The notes under the pieces are model-generated. The model was not told the DNA's origin. It searched no databases and saw only the letters and a program-made list of their open reading frames with translations. From contig NZ_MRXX01000009.1 in NCBI RefSeq assembly GCF_016642265.1, forward strand, positions 1 through 55,878: 55,878 nt of DNA, written 5' to 3'. This document shows, in pieces, positions 19,755 through 28,949 of the stretch. How positions within the stretch are numbered: position 1 is the stretch's first letter; each line of letters begins with the position of its first letter. The position numbers were made by a program, and so were the translations under genes. This stretch comes from Streptococcus lactarius. GTDB lineage: Bacteria > Bacillota > Bacilli > Lactobacillales > Streptococcaceae.

Positions 19755-21176
19755 TTAATAATCCAAAGCATCTGAGTGACCTTTTCCATTTCCAACAAAA
19801 TAGCCAGTTTTAGCATTTATACTAAAGAGGTAGGTTCCATCGGGTTTGAAGAGATTGTAATAGCCATTTCCCTTAATGATATTGACACGTTCCAAAATGT
19901 ACTGGTTACCAGTGATATAACCACGTTGACGGGCAATATTCAATACTTTTTCAAGAATACCATCTCCAAATACCCAAGCTGGGTTATTGACATCATCAAT
20001 TGCAGCTTGGTTGTACGGTACACGACTCAAGCTGCGTTGAAGGGCCACACCATTGCTTGAAAGGCCATATCCTGAATAGCCTGGTTGAGCAGCTCCTGAA
20101 CTATTTGCGGCAGAACCTCCAGCTGGGATAGCCGACTGAGCAGGCGTTGCAGCTGCATTAGAAGTCTCTGTACCACCAGTTCCTGTCACAGGTGCTGGTG
20201 TCGCCACTTGTTGCGAACGGCCTTGTGCAATTGCATTGTTCAATAAGCTATCCAATTTTTCATTACCGGTCTTTGTATCGCCAAAAGTCGCATCACTTTT
20301 TGCTTTAGCATTTTCGTCAAGAACACCATCTTTGATCACAGGAGATGTAAATTGTGAATTGACTTTCTGAATAGCAGAGACCTGTTTCACTAGATCATCA
20401 TATTTCGTTTTAGCTGCCTGATACTCACTGTTTCCTTCTAGCTTATCAAGCAACTTCTTCAGATTTTCTAGATCTCCGAATTTATCATTTTTAAGGGCAC
20501 TTTTTGAGTCATCTACGAAAAAGGCATCATAGGCTTTCGTAAACTCTTCCAGTTTTTGAGCTTGTGTTTCACTGCTACTTGATTTTGAAGTCGAAGTTGA
20601 TTTGCTTGATGAAGAGGATACAACAGTTGTACCACCAGATTTTCCACGACTGTGCATCCAGTTATAAGTTACAAATCCAGCTGAAGCAATAATTGCTAAC
20701 CCTAAGGTAGAATACAAAATCGTTTTGAGGCGTTTACCACCACTTTGAGGTGTTTCCTCTGGAAGATCCACTGGTTCAGTGATTGGTTCTGTCGAAACAG
20801 GACCAAACTTTATCTTGGTTGGAAGCTCTGTTGAAATGGCATCCATTTCCGGCCTTTGCTCCAAGACCGTTTCCTTCACTTCTGGTATTTGGGCTGTTGG
20901 TGCTTCTACTACTTCAGTAGCTGCCTCCTTAGCTGCCAACTCTTCTGCTTTGGCTAATTCTTCTTGAGCCAAAATCTTTGTATCGTATTTATCTGCCTCA
21001 ATTTCTGCCCGGTGTTGCTTGATGTATTTATCCAAGACATTATCGTCTTCTGTCACACCAGCTTCTATCTCTTCTGCTTTTCGATTGGCCTGTCCAATCG
21101 TCATATCTTTAGCATCTTCAAAATCCAAAATAGATTCCGTTTCTTGCTCCAATGGTTTCTTGTCCTTCTCTGTCAT
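19755..21176 (-). CDS. mapZ: Midcell-anchored protein Z (MapZ/LocZ), FtsZ-ring positioning protein
   Basis: The 473-residue single-pass protein has an acidic N-terminal cytoplasmic region starting MTEKDKKPLEQETESILDFE, where the FtsZ-binding segment lies in pneumococcus. A membrane helix follows at about 151-173. A Ser/Thr-rich linker leads to an extracellular helical domain and a C-terminal peptidoglycan-binding domain ending near NIIKGNGYYNLFKPDGTYLF. T66 in the KYDTK context is a candidate for the pneumococcal StkP phosphosite T67. It follows the THUMP methyltransferase gene by 12 nt, as in pneumococcus. Confidence 0.93.
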   Translation of the reverse strand: MTEKDKKPLEQETESILDFEDAKDMTIGQANRKAEEIEAGVTEDDNVLDKYIKQHRAEIEADKYDTKILAQEELAKAEELAAKEAATEVVEAPTAQIPEVKETVLEQRPEMDAISTELPTKIKFGPVSTEPITEPVDLPEETPQSGGKRLKTILYSTLGLAIIASAGFVTYNWMHSRGKSGGTTVVSSSSSKSTSTSKSSSSETQAQKLEEFTKAYDAFFVDDSKSALKNDKFGDLENLKKLLDKLEGNSEYQAAKTKYDDLVKQVSAIQKVNSQFTSPVIKDGVLDENAKAKSDATFGDTKTGNEKLDSLLNNAIAQGRSQQVATPAPVTGTGGTETSNAAATPAQSAIPAGGSAANSSGAAQPGYSGYGLSSNGVALQRSLSRVPYNQAAIDDVNNPAWVFGDGILEKVLNIARQRGYITGNQYILERVNIIKGNGYYNLFKPDGTYLFSINAKTGYFVGNGKGHSDALDY

Positions 21177-21188
21177 AAAAAATCCTTT

Positions 21189-22346
21189 CTACGCCTTTAT
21201 TTGCCGTTTCACACGTTCCCCAAAATATTGGTAGAGATCAACTTTTAAGGTTCCGTTATACAGTTTTCGTTTTTTGTCAGCTTTACTTCCGTATTTCGCT
21301 TCAAAACCTTCATCACTCGTCAAGATAAATTTGCTCCAGGTTGTGAGAGGAGCAAATACTTGTCCCATTTCCTCATACAACTTCGTGACACCCTGATCAT
21401 CTGATAAGCGCTCTCCATAGGGAGGGTTGGAGATGATCACCCCATTGATCTTATCCGAGCGAAGATCTTGGACCCGCATTTGTTTGAAGGTGATATCATT
21501 GCCAACACCTGCTTTTTGGGCATTTTCTTTGGCAATTTCAATCATTCGCGCATCAATATCAGTTCCCATGATGTCCAAAGTGATATCACGATCAATTTTT
21601 TGACTTGCTTTTTGACGGATTTCGTAAATCAACCGATCATCTATCCAATTCCATTCCTCAAAAGAAAAGGTCCTGCGCAAGCCAGGTGCCATATTGCGAG
21701 CGATCATCACTGCCTCAATACAAAAAGTTCCAGAGCCACATGTCGGATCAATCAATGGCTTATCAGGGTACCAATTAGACAACTGAAGAATGGCTGCCGC
21801 CATATTTTCCTTGATGGGAGCGCCTCCTTTTTCAGTCCGATAGCCACGTTTGAAGAGGCTACTACCTGTTGTATCGATAAAAACAGTTGCCTGATCTTTC
21901 AGAATGGACACTTCAATCTTGAACTCTGGACCGTTTTCCATCAGAGGAATTCCTTCTGGACGAGCATAGTACTTTTGCAACTTTTTAACAACAGCTTTTT
22001 TTGAAATGGCTTGAACACTTGGCTCATTATGGAGTTTGGATTTAACACATTTGGCTTTTGAAATAGGGAAACGTGCCCCCAGGGGCAAATAATTTTCCCA
22101 ATCCAAGGCAAAAACACCTTGAAAGAGTTCCTCAAAGGTTTTGGCTGGAAAACTTCCAACGACAATCTTCACTCTATCCGCCGCTCGCAACCAAAGATTG
22201 GTCTCAATAATCGCGCTACTATCCCCTTGAAAGCGAACCCGTCCATTTTCAACCTGGCAATCATAGCCCAGCTCTCTCAGTTCACGACCAACCACCGCCT
22301 CCAAACCAGCTGCTACCGTTGCCACCAATTCAAATTGTTTTTTCAT
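21189..22346 (-). CDS. THUMP-domain class I SAM-dependent RNA methyltransferase (RlmL/YpsC type)
   Basis: The 385-residue protein has an N-terminal THUMP RNA-binding domain (about 50-160), then a Rossmann methyltransferase with LIDPTCGSGTFCIEAVMIA (SAM site) and the catalytic ISNPPYGERL. The family modifies guanine N2 in 23S rRNA; the exact target here is inferred only. It lies between rnpB and mapZ. Confidence 0.93.
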   Translation of the reverse strand: MKKQFELVATVAAGLEAVVGRELRELGYDCQVENGRVRFQGDSSAIIETNLWLRAADRVKIVVGSFPAKTFEELFQGVFALDWENYLPLGARFPISKAKCVKSKLHNEPSVQAISKKAVVKKLQKYYARPEGIPLMENGPEFKIEVSILKDQATVFIDTTGSSLFKRGYRTEKGGAPIKENMAAAILQLSNWYPDKPLIDPTCGSGTFCIEAVMIARNMAPGLRRTFSFEEWNWIDDRLIYEIRQKASQKIDRDITLDIMGTDIDARMIEIAKENAQKAGVGNDITFKQMRVQDLRSDKINGVIISNPPYGERLSDDQGVTKLYEEMGQVFAPLTTWSKFILTSDEGFEAKYGSKADKKRKLYNGTLKVDLYQYFGERVKRQIKA

Positions 22347-22363
22347 CTTATTCCTATCATTTT

Positions 22364-22397
22364 AAAAAAGGAGGTTGAGATCTCTCTCCCCCTCAAC
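22364..22397 (-). terminator. rnpB terminator
   Basis: On the minus strand GTTGAG/CTCAAC encloses a purine-rich loop and is followed by CTCC and six T, directly after the RNase P RNA 3' end. Confidence 0.75.
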
Positions 22398-22784
22398 AAC
22401 CTATATGCAATTTTCTATAAGCCATGTTTTGTTCCAGAAATGACTAGGTACCATTTCCTTCGATAATCATCTGTCTACTGTTTCCAGTCAGAATGCTATG
22501 TTCGTTTCCACGCATCCCATGCCCCGACCAAAGTTTGGGTTGCTAGCTTGAGGGGTTTACCGCGTTCCACTTTTTAGGTTTCCCTAAAAACTACGTCACT
22601 GTGGCACTTTCAGAGTTAGTAGAACTTATCCTAAGACTTAGCTCGTTCGCTCGCCGTAACTTGAAGATCAAGTTCCTAGGCTTATGGATTCACCTAGCAC
22701 AAACACTACAGGCATCACAGCCTGTGCTAGCATGGACTTTCCTCATGAGAAAAAATACTCACGCGATTATCCAAAAATTGCACG
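22398..22784 (-). ncRNA. rnpB: RNase P RNA, Bacillus type (type B)
   Basis: The minus strand shows the conserved blocks of type-B RNase P RNA: GAGGAAAGTCCATGC (P4 5' strand), GAAAGTGCCACAGTGACG, GTGGAACGCGGTAAACCCCTC, and near the 3' end GGAACAAAACATGGCTTA. The ends pair through GTGCAATTTT and AAAATTGCAT, defining P1 and a length near 387 nt, close to the 401 nt of B. subtilis. It is the catalytic RNA for tRNA 5' maturation. Both ends are estimated to a few bases. The 5' end starts about 10 nt after the gpsB stop. Confidence 0.95.
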
Positions 22785-22793
22785 ATCAATTTG

Positions 22794-23135
22794 TTAGAAA
22801 TCCCGATCTACAATTTGTTTACCAAACACTTCTTTTTCCAAACGATTCAGTCGTTTCAAAATATCAAAGTTTGTGGCAGTTGTCACTTGCGGAAAATCTT
22901 GCCCAGTACTACTTGCTACAGAAGCTGCTTGCGGTACTTCCTGTGCTTGTTTCGCAAGTTCTTCACGAAGACGCGCATTTTCTTCACGCAACTCCTTTAC
23001 CAAAGCCGCATAGGTTTCATAGTCTTTTATAACATCATCTAAAAATTCGTTTACTTCAACCTTACTAAACCCGCGAACTTCTCTATTAAAATCTTGATCA
23101 TAAATATCTTTCGCAGTAAAATGAATACTTGCCAT
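22794..23135 (-). CDS. gpsB: Cell-division adaptor GpsB
   Basis: The 113-residue DivIVA-like protein has the N-terminal [31 protein letters not shown] membrane/PBP-binding domain and a coiled coil (about 30-65). A linker leads to a C-terminal helical domain ([17 protein letters not shown]). In pneumococcus GpsB balances septal and side-wall synthesis and supports StkP activity. I use the ATG at 23135, preceded by GGAGAG; a TTG at 23147 is possible but less likely. Confidence 0.95.
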   Translation of the reverse strand: MASIHFTAKDIYDQDFNREVRGFSKVEVNEFLDDVIKDYETYAALVKELREENARLREELAKQAQEVPQAASVASSTGQDFPQVTTATNFDILKRLNRLEKEVFGKQIVDRDF

Positions 23136-23204
23136 TACTCTCTCCAATCTAGTTCATCAACTCAATTATATAAAAAAATGGTAAGAAAAATCAAGGTATA
23201 ACAC

Positions 23205-23732
23205 TTAATTTTCGTAAAAATTTTCAGCAAGATCATTTAGGTCATCAAAACTTAATCGTTTGACATAGAAGGGATCTTTTTCTGCCATCATTTTGTAAAG
23301 ATAGTTTAAATTTGTTTCGTTTTCAGGATCATAAAAAATATAGCCACCATCCGCATTGTCGACTAAAAATTGATTGTATTCTTTCAATTGCCCAGGATTG
23401 GTGTAGTGTGGATAGGCATATTTTACAAAATCTACCTGCTTGAAACGAGCCAGTATTTCTCGGTTCGCTTCATTCCAATTTTCACCCACATTTTCGAACA
23501 AAAAGATCGTCGCCATTTTAAAATCATAATCCTTCTTTAAATCAATGGCGACCTCCAAGACCCAAGCTTCAAATCCCAAATTACCTGTAAAAATCAGCCA
23601 CTGAACTCCTTCTTCAAACAAACGCTTAAGATCCCTTTCGATGGCTTTTTTGATAATGGTTAGTCTTGGATCCTGCTTGGAAAAGATTCCTACTTCAAAG
23701 TTTTTATAGCCTACAACAAGTATGGTATTCAT
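23205..23732 (-). CDS. ypsA: YpsA family protein (DUF1273)
   Basis: The 175-residue protein has a SLOG/DprA-like Rossmann fold, with [13 protein letters not shown] and the nucleotide-binding [15 protein letters not shown]. YpsA is encoded next to gpsB in many Firmicutes and is linked to cell division or stress in B. subtilis; its molecular activity is unknown. It is divergent from recU. Confidence 0.88.
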   Translation of the reverse strand: MNTILVVGYKNFEVGIFSKQDPRLTIIKKAIERDLKRLFEEGVQWLIFTGNLGFEAWVLEVAIDLKKDYDFKMATIFLFENVGENWNEANREILARFKQVDFVKYAYPHYTNPGQLKEYNQFLVDNADGGYIFYDPENETNLNYLYKMMAEKDPFYVKRLSFDDLNDLAENFYEN

Positions 23733-23755
23733 TTTTTCCTCATTCTTCTATTTTG

Positions 23756-23764
23756 TGATATAAT
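23756..23764 (+). promoter_or_regulatory. recU-pbp1A promoter (extended -10)
   Basis: TGATATAAT is an extended -10 with only a weak -35 upstream. It lies 33 nt before the recU ATG, which has an AAGGAG site. Confidence 0.55.
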
Positions 23765-23796
23765 AGAGTGATGTAATTGTACCAATAAGGAGAACA

Positions 23797-24390
23797 ATGG
23801 TCAACTATCCACATAAAGTAGCTAAAAAAACAGCCGTCTCTACTCAAAGGAAACAGCCGACCGACTTTGCCAATCGTGGAATGACATTTGAAAAAATGAT
23901 CAACGAAAGTAATCAATACTACCTCTCTCGAGGCTTGGCGGTCATTCATAAAAAACCGACCCCCATTCAGATTGTAAAAGTAGATTATCCACAGCGTAGT
24001 CGAGCAAAAATAGTAGAAGCTTACTTTAGGCAGGCCTCTACTACGGATTATTCTGGAGTATACAAGGGACATTATATTGATTTTGAAGCCAAGGAAACAC
24101 AGCAAAAGCAGTCCATGCCAATGAAAAATTTTCATCAACATCAGATCGATCATATGGCTGCGGTTGTCCAGCAAGGTGGGATCTGTTTCGTACTATTGCA
24201 CTTTGCAAAGCTGAATGAAACCTATTTGCTACCGGCTCTTGCTTTAATTTCCTACTACAATATCGATCATGGCACTAAATCCATGCCCCTCTCCTACATT
24301 CAGGAGAATGGCTTTCTTGTGGGGAAGGATCAACTTCCAAGTATTCCTTATCTTGATATTATCGAACAGAAACTTCTAGGCGGTATTTAA
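23797..24390 (+). CDS. recU: Holliday junction resolvase RecU
   Basis: The 197-residue endonuclease has an N-terminal basic arm ([16 protein letters not shown]), then the RecU fold with the active-site region [19 protein letters not shown], whose D/E/K residues bind metal, and FHQHQIDHM. It resolves Holliday junctions in recombination and chromosome segregation. The stop codon is followed directly by the pbp1A ATG, the standard Firmicute recU-ponA pair. Confidence 0.96.
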   Translation: MVNYPHKVAKKTAVSTQRKQPTDFANRGMTFEKMINESNQYYLSRGLAVIHKKPTPIQIVKVDYPQRSRAKIVEAYFRQASTTDYSGVYKGHYIDFEAKETQQKQSMPMKNFHQHQIDHMAAVVQQGGICFVLLHFAKLNETYLLPALALISYYNIDHGTKSMPLSYIQENGFLVGKDQLPSIPYLDIIEQKLLGGI

Positions 24391-26508
24391 ATGAATAAAC
24401 AAACAGTCATCCAATGGTTGAAATATGTTGCAATCGCAGCCATTTCATTCTTCTTACTTTTATTTGTTCTAGGTGCTCTCATTTTTGGCTACTATGCCAT
24501 GAAGGCTCCAACCTTATCTGAAAAAGATTTGGTTGCTACCACATCGAGTAAGATTTATGACAACAAAAATAACCTAATTGCAGATTTAGGGGCTGAAAAA
24601 CGCATCAACGTAACAGCCAATGAAATTCCTACAGATCTAGTCAATGCCATTATAGCTATTGAAGACCATCGTTTCTTCAATCACCGGGGGGTTGACATTG
24701 TTCGGATTGGTGGTTCCTTCCTTCATAACCTTCACGGAGGTAGTCAAGGTGGTTCTACTTTGACGCAGCAATTGATCAAATTAACTTATTTCTCAACCTC
24801 TGCTTCTGACCGTACTCTTTCACGTAAAATTCAAGAAGCCTGGCTGGCGACACAGCTTGAAAAGAAGGCAACCAAACAAGAAATATTGACCTATTACGTC
24901 AATAAAGTATTTATGGCGAATGGGAACTACGGAATGCAGACAGCTGCGAAAAGTTATTACGGAAAAGATCTAAAAGATCTTTCGCTCCCTCAATTGGCAC
25001 TCCTTGCGGGGATGCCCCAAGCACCAAACCAATACGATCCATACTCCCATCCTGAAGCAGCGCAACAGCGCCGAAACTTAGTATTAAAAGAAATGCTCGA
25101 TATGAAGACCATTTCTAACAAACAATACGAAGCAGCGGTCAATACACCTGTTACAGATGGTCTGCAAAGTCTCAGTTCTTCAAGCAGTTACCCAGCCTAT
25201 ATGGATAATTACCTAAAAGAAGTGATCGAGCAAGTCGAAGAAGAAACGGGCTACAATTTGTTGACAACCGGAATGGATGTCTATACAAACGTGGATACAG
25301 AAGCTCAAAAGAAACTATGGGATATCTACAATACAGATGAATATGTCAATTACCCGGATGATGAAATGCAAGTAGCTTCTACCGTTATTGATGTCAATAC
25401 TGGTAAAGTCATTGCTCAGCTGGGTTCTCGTCACCAATCCAGCAATGTTTCCTTTGGTACAAACCAAGCGGTTGAAACGAACCGTGACTGGGGTTCATCA
25501 ATGAAACCAATCACAGATTACGCACCAGCTCTTGAACATGAGGAATATACCTCTACAGCAGCTACCATCACAGATGCACCATACAATTTCCCTCATTCCT
25601 CAACACCATTCTACAACTGGGACCGTTCTTACTACGGTAGCATTACCATGACTTATGCCATCCAACAGTCTCGGAACGTTCCAGCGGTGAAAGCTCTCGA
25701 AAAAGTTGGGCTTAAAAAAGCCAAGAAATTCCTAAATGGACTGGGAATCGATTATCCAGAAATGGTCTACGCCAATGCCATCTCAAGTAATACTAGCGAT
25801 TCAAGTAACAAATACGGAGCTAGCAGTGAAAAAATGGCTGCTGCCTATGCTGCTTTTGCAAATGGTGGTACCTATTACAAACCGAAATATGTCAGTCGAG
25901 TTGTCTTTAGCGATGGAACCACAAAAGAATTCGATTCCGAAGGAACCCGCGCAATGAAGGCAACAACTGCCTACATGATGACAGATATGATGAAGACAGT
26001 CCTCATGGCCGGTATTGGTACAAATGCGGCTATTTCAGGAGTCTACCAAGCTGGTAAGACTGGTACATCAAACTACTCTGATAATGAGTTAAGTAAACTA
26101 ACTAAAAATTCAAGTTATTCAAGTTTCGTGGCTCCAGATGAATCATTCGTTGGATACACACCTGAATACGCTATGGCGGTCTGGACAGGTTATTCAAATC
26201 GCTTGACTCCTGTACTAGATAATGGAATGAAAGTGGCGACAGATGTTTACCGTCAAATGATGCTCTATCTTGCTAATAACAACAATTCTGGTCATACAGA
26301 TTGGACGCAACCAAGTGGGCTGTATCGAAGTGGTTCTTATCTCTACTTAAACAATGGTAAGAACAACTACAATAACTACTACTATGAGCCAAGTTATTCC
26401 ACTGATCAGTATTCGTATGAAGAACCTTCATCTAGCTCTTCGAATGAAGAGAATTCATCTAAACCATCTGAGTCTTCTTCGCAAGACTCTAACAATCATA
26501 ACGAATAA
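24391..26508 (+). CDS. pbp1A: Class A penicillin-binding protein 1a
   Basis: The 705-residue bifunctional wall synthase has a short cytoplasmic start and one membrane helix (about 13-35). The GT51 glycosyltransferase domain carries [12 protein letters not shown] and [11 protein letters not shown]. The transpeptidase domain carries SSMK (active S369), SRN and KTGTS. The tail is rich in Asn, Tyr and Ser. In susceptible pneumococcus the first motif is STMK, and a Thr-to-Ser change there is linked to beta-lactam resistance. Here the Ser (S370) may simply be native. It is coupled to recU. Confidence 0.97.
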   Translation: MNKQTVIQWLKYVAIAAISFFLLLFVLGALIFGYYAMKAPTLSEKDLVATTSSKIYDNKNNLIADLGAEKRINVTANEIPTDLVNAIIAIEDHRFFNHRGVDIVRIGGSFLHNLHGGSQGGSTLTQQLIKLTYFSTSASDRTLSRKIQEAWLATQLEKKATKQEILTYYVNKVFMANGNYGMQTAAKSYYGKDLKDLSLPQLALLAGMPQAPNQYDPYSHPEAAQQRRNLVLKEMLDMKTISNKQYEAAVNTPVTDGLQSLSSSSSYPAYMDNYLKEVIEQVEEETGYNLLTTGMDVYTNVDTEAQKKLWDIYNTDEYVNYPDDEMQVASTVIDVNTGKVIAQLGSRHQSSNVSFGTNQAVETNRDWGSSMKPITDYAPALEHEEYTSTAATITDAPYNFPHSSTPFYNWDRSYYGSITMTYAIQQSRNVPAVKALEKVGLKKAKKFLNGLGIDYPEMVYANAISSNTSDSSNKYGASSEKMAAAYAAFANGGTYYKPKYVSRVVFSDGTTKEFDSEGTRAMKATTAYMMTDMMKTVLMAGIGTNAAISGVYQAGKTGTSNYSDNELSKLTKNSSYSSFVAPDESFVGYTPEYAMAVWTGYSNRLTPVLDNGMKVATDVYRQMMLYLANNNNSGHTDWTQPSGLYRSGSYLYLNNGKNNYNNYYYEPSYSTDQYSYEEPSSSSSNEENSSKPSESSSQDSNNHNE

Positions 26509-26518
26509 TAGAATGGAG

Positions 26519-26547
26519 AAGTCGGGCTTTTGGCCCGGCTTTTTTTA
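26519..26547 (+). terminator. pbp1A terminator
   Basis: A GC-rich stem GTCGGGC/GCCCGGC with a short loop is followed by seven T, starting 11 nt after the pbp1A stop. Confidence 0.9.
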
Positions 26548-26627
26548 AAACAATGGTTAAAAAACCAGAACGAATAAAATCTGATTTATTTAGTTAGACT
26601 TCCCAGCTTTTTTATTTTTGAGTATAT

Positions 26628-26651
26628 AAAAAAAAGAGCCTTTCGGCTCTT
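26628..26651 (-). terminator. Second terminator-like hairpin, copy of the pepC terminator
   Basis: The stem AAGAGCC/GGCTCTT with a TTTC loop is followed on the minus strand by eight T. It is the same hairpin as the pepC terminator about 280 bp away. No gene ends here, so it would stop read-through from pepC or a small transcript from the region between. Confidence 0.75.
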
Positions 26652-26751
26652 ATTAGAATGTAGACAAACTATTTTAAAGCAAAATAAGTTAAGTGATTCT
26701 GCAAAAAACAAAATTGAGTTCCAATATTTAAATCGATTTAAGAAAATACTG

Positions 26752-26887
26752 AAACTTTCCGCTGTGAGAAAAGTGCTTGAAACGTTATTGTTTCAGGCAC
26801 TCGGAATTATTGAGACCTTAGACTCAATAATTAGTCATGGAACTTTAAAGAAGTTCGCTGACGTCCGTACTCACCTAAGGAAAGTTT
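26752..26887. repeat. Putative 136-bp MITE-like or structured element with imperfect terminal inverted repeats
   Basis: The ends read AAACTTTCC-gct-GTGAG and CTCAC-ctaa-GGAAAGTTT. Inside are three further hairpins: GTGCTTGAAAC/GTTTCAGGCAC (26772-26800), AATTATTGAG/CTCAATAATT (26805-26832) and GAACTT/AAGTTC (26840-26855). It has no convincing coding region. It may be a small mobile repeat or a structured RNA. The rest of the 430-bp gap between pbp1A and pepC is AT-rich with no recognised feature besides the terminators. Confidence 0.5.
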
Positions 26888-26910
26888 TTAAGATATTTTG
26901 TCTTCAATCT

Positions 26911-26934
26911 GAAAAGAGCCTTTCGGCTCTTTTC
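26911..26934 (-). terminator. pepC terminator
   Basis: The AAGAGCC/GGCTCTT stem with a TTTC loop lies 8 nt after the pepC stop. The T-run on the minus strand is TTTTC, weaker than in the copy at 26628-26651. Confidence 0.75.
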
Positions 26935-26941
26935 TATATCA

Positions 26942-28276
26942 TTATTTTGCTAAAGCTCCCATTGGATCCCACGGTGCTAGGACAATTGGTTCTGCTTCAT
27001 AGGCTGCTAATTCGTCTGCTGTTAGGAATTCTTTACGAACCACGATTTGATAGGTATATTCATCCATCCAAGCATCAGAAGCCACAAAGTAACCATCTGT
27101 ACCGACCTTGTCTCCCCATGAATTTTCAACCTTCCATTTACGAGGCTGACCTGCTTCGTCTAAATCAACCCCTGTCAAGACCATAGCGTGTGTCATGAGA
27201 CTTTCTGCATAGTCCAAGCGACCCGCCTTGTCTTGTGTCAAATGAATGTCCATGCCTGCTTCAAAATCGTAGACATCTGTTGCCAGGATTCCGGCTTTAC
27301 GGTTGCTGACTTGGCCTACATCTGAACCAAACCAGACAGTTTCTCCTGCTTTCATTTGAGCAATAGCTAATTCTTTCAATCGATCCATTGGAACATTTAG
27401 GTAGCGGACTGGACGGCTACCAACCACATTGCCCAGCATATCTACGGTGTAAGATTTTCCATATGGCTTATCTGTAGTTGGGGCATTGATAATGGAGACG
27501 TAATCGTCTAATTGAAGGTCTACATATTTTTTGTAGAAGCTTTGTGGAGTTAAGCCACTTTCGGTATGGAATTGGTTGTCCTTATCACGGTATGAAAAGT
27601 CAAATTCACGCGGAGGCAATCCTAAAGACATAGCCAAGAAGTTAAAGATTTCTTGCAACAACGCTTGTTTCTTGCTCGCAACTGCCTCACTATCTGCGCC
27701 TGAGTGAATCAAGTCACGCAAGATTTGCGCATCTTGACGCAAGAGTTTATTGAGGTAGGTGTTCAATTCCCGGCTATTACTTGAAGAAATCGATTCCGGA
27801 TAAACTGATTTTGGAACCACTCCGTATTTCTCAAAGAGGGATACCACCATATCCCATTGACCACCATCTTGTTGTGGGGTTTGTAGGAGAAAAGCCACCT
27901 TACGGCTGGTCAATTCTTGATCTGCTGTAGCAATCACTTGCTCCAAAAACCAGTTTGATTTTTCATACTTATCCCAAAAGAAAGTATGTGCTTGAGACAA
28001 TTCAAAATCCTCCAATTGGAAGCTTGAAATCATCTTGTGACGGAAGGTATTTAAAGCCGCAAACATCCAACAACGTCCAGATGCTTTTTGGTTTGTCACC
28101 TTATCCTTGGTCAAATCAAGTGAAAAAACTGGTGTATTTTCTACTGCACTCTGGCGCGTTTCAAGCGATGCATGGATCCCGTTGTGGGTAACAGTATTTT
28201 CAAGAGCCGCATATTTCACATTTGCTTCATAATTAGCATAGAGCTGGTCTGTAAATTCTTGTGTTAATTCTGACAT
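26942..28276 (-). CDS. pepC: Aminopeptidase C (cysteine peptidase, bleomycin hydrolase family)
   Basis: The 444-residue C1B peptidase has catalytic C69 in the KASGRCWMFAALN motif, His in SLMTHAMVLTG and Asn in VENSWGDKVG. It trims N-terminal residues from peptides in the cytoplasm as a hexameric barrel. I use the ATG at 28276, preceded by AAAGGAG; this gives the usual family length. It has its own promoter. Confidence 0.97.
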   Translation of the reverse strand: MSELTQEFTDQLYANYEANVKYAALENTVTHNGIHASLETRQSAVENTPVFSLDLTKDKVTNQKASGRCWMFAALNTFRHKMISSFQLEDFELSQAHTFFWDKYEKSNWFLEQVIATADQELTSRKVAFLLQTPQQDGGQWDMVVSLFEKYGVVPKSVYPESISSSNSRELNTYLNKLLRQDAQILRDLIHSGADSEAVASKKQALLQEIFNFLAMSLGLPPREFDFSYRDKDNQFHTESGLTPQSFYKKYVDLQLDDYVSIINAPTTDKPYGKSYTVDMLGNVVGSRPVRYLNVPMDRLKELAIAQMKAGETVWFGSDVGQVSNRKAGILATDVYDFEAGMDIHLTQDKAGRLDYAESLMTHAMVLTGVDLDEAGQPRKWKVENSWGDKVGTDGYFVASDAWMDEYTYQIVVRKEFLTADELAAYEAEPIVLAPWDPMGALAK

Positions 28277-28304
28277 AAGTTTCTCCTTTGTAAAGCTACT
28301 TACC

Positions 28305-28332
28305 ATTATAGACCATTGACAAAAATCTTCAA
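28305..28332 (-). promoter_or_regulatory. pepC promoter
   Basis: On the minus strand TTGAAG (28327-28332), a 16-nt spacer and TATAAT (28305-28310) lie about 30 nt before the start codon. Confidence 0.7.
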
Positions 28333-28344
28333 GTAAAAATTGTT

Positions 28345-28896
28345 TTAAAGGTTAGAAGAATGGATGGTGTATGTTATTTGATCTCCAATATAGCCTTTTC
28401 TAGCAACAGCATTTGGAAGAGTAGTCAGATAATGCATGCCAGCTTTTTCCATGACTCTCCCCGAAGCAGGGTTCAAACTGACATACTTTGCCTGAACTTC
28501 TTTAAATCCAACTTCTAGTAACAAAAAGTGTAAAACAGCCTTTAGAGCTTCTGTCATTATTCCTTGACCCCAGAAGTTTTTTCCTAGAATATAGCCAACT
28601 TCACATATTTCTTTTTGTGGATCCTGGGAAACAACACTGATATTTCCTATCACTTGCTTGGGATCCTCTTTTTTGCAAATCGCCCATTTGTAGGTGTTTT
28701 CCTCTTGGTAATGAAGGAGCCATCTCTCAATCGAAGCTTGAGTCACTTGAGGATTTGGATGCGGATCCCAAGTTACATATCTGACATTTTCTGAATCAGA
28801 CGCCCAATTTTCAAACATTGCCTTTGCATCCTCTACAACAAAGTGTCTTAAGAATAAACGCTTGGTTTCTAATTCGATCGACCCCAAATTCCTCAT
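28345..28896 (-). CDS. GNAT acetyltransferase, RimJ/RimL type
   Basis: The 183-residue protein starts with the ETKRLFLRHFVVEDAKAMFENWASD stretch typical of this family. It has the acetyl-CoA motif region VGYILGKNFWGQGIMTEALKAVLHFL and the C-terminal ASGRVMEKAGM. It is probably an N-acetyltransferase acting on a protein N-terminus or small amine; the substrate cannot be read from sequence. The nadE terminator precedes it, so it is likely transcribed separately. Confidence 0.88.
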   Translation of the reverse strand: MRNLGSIELETKRLFLRHFVVEDAKAMFENWASDSENVRYVTWDPHPNPQVTQASIERWLLHYQEENTYKWAICKKEDPKQVIGNISVVSQDPQKEICEVGYILGKNFWGQGIMTEALKAVLHFLLLEVGFKEVQAKYVSLNPASGRVMEKAGMHYLTTLPNAVARKGYIGDQITYTIHSSNL

Positions 28897-28917
28897 CCAA
28901 TTTCCTCCTATCCTATT

Positions 28918-28946
28918 TTAAAAAAGTCGGCTTAACCGACTTTTCT
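28918..28946 (-). terminator. nadE terminator
   Basis: The stem AAGTCGG/CCGACTT with a 5-nt loop is followed on the minus strand by a T-run. It sits between nadE and the GNAT gene. Confidence 0.85.
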
Positions 28947-28949
28947 TTC

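Noticed and set aside
26764..27186. 140-codon open frame on the plus strand spanning the MITE-like element and the end of pepC
   Set aside because: It runs through hairpins and a terminator and then antisense over pepC. It has no ribosome site or recognisable protein features.
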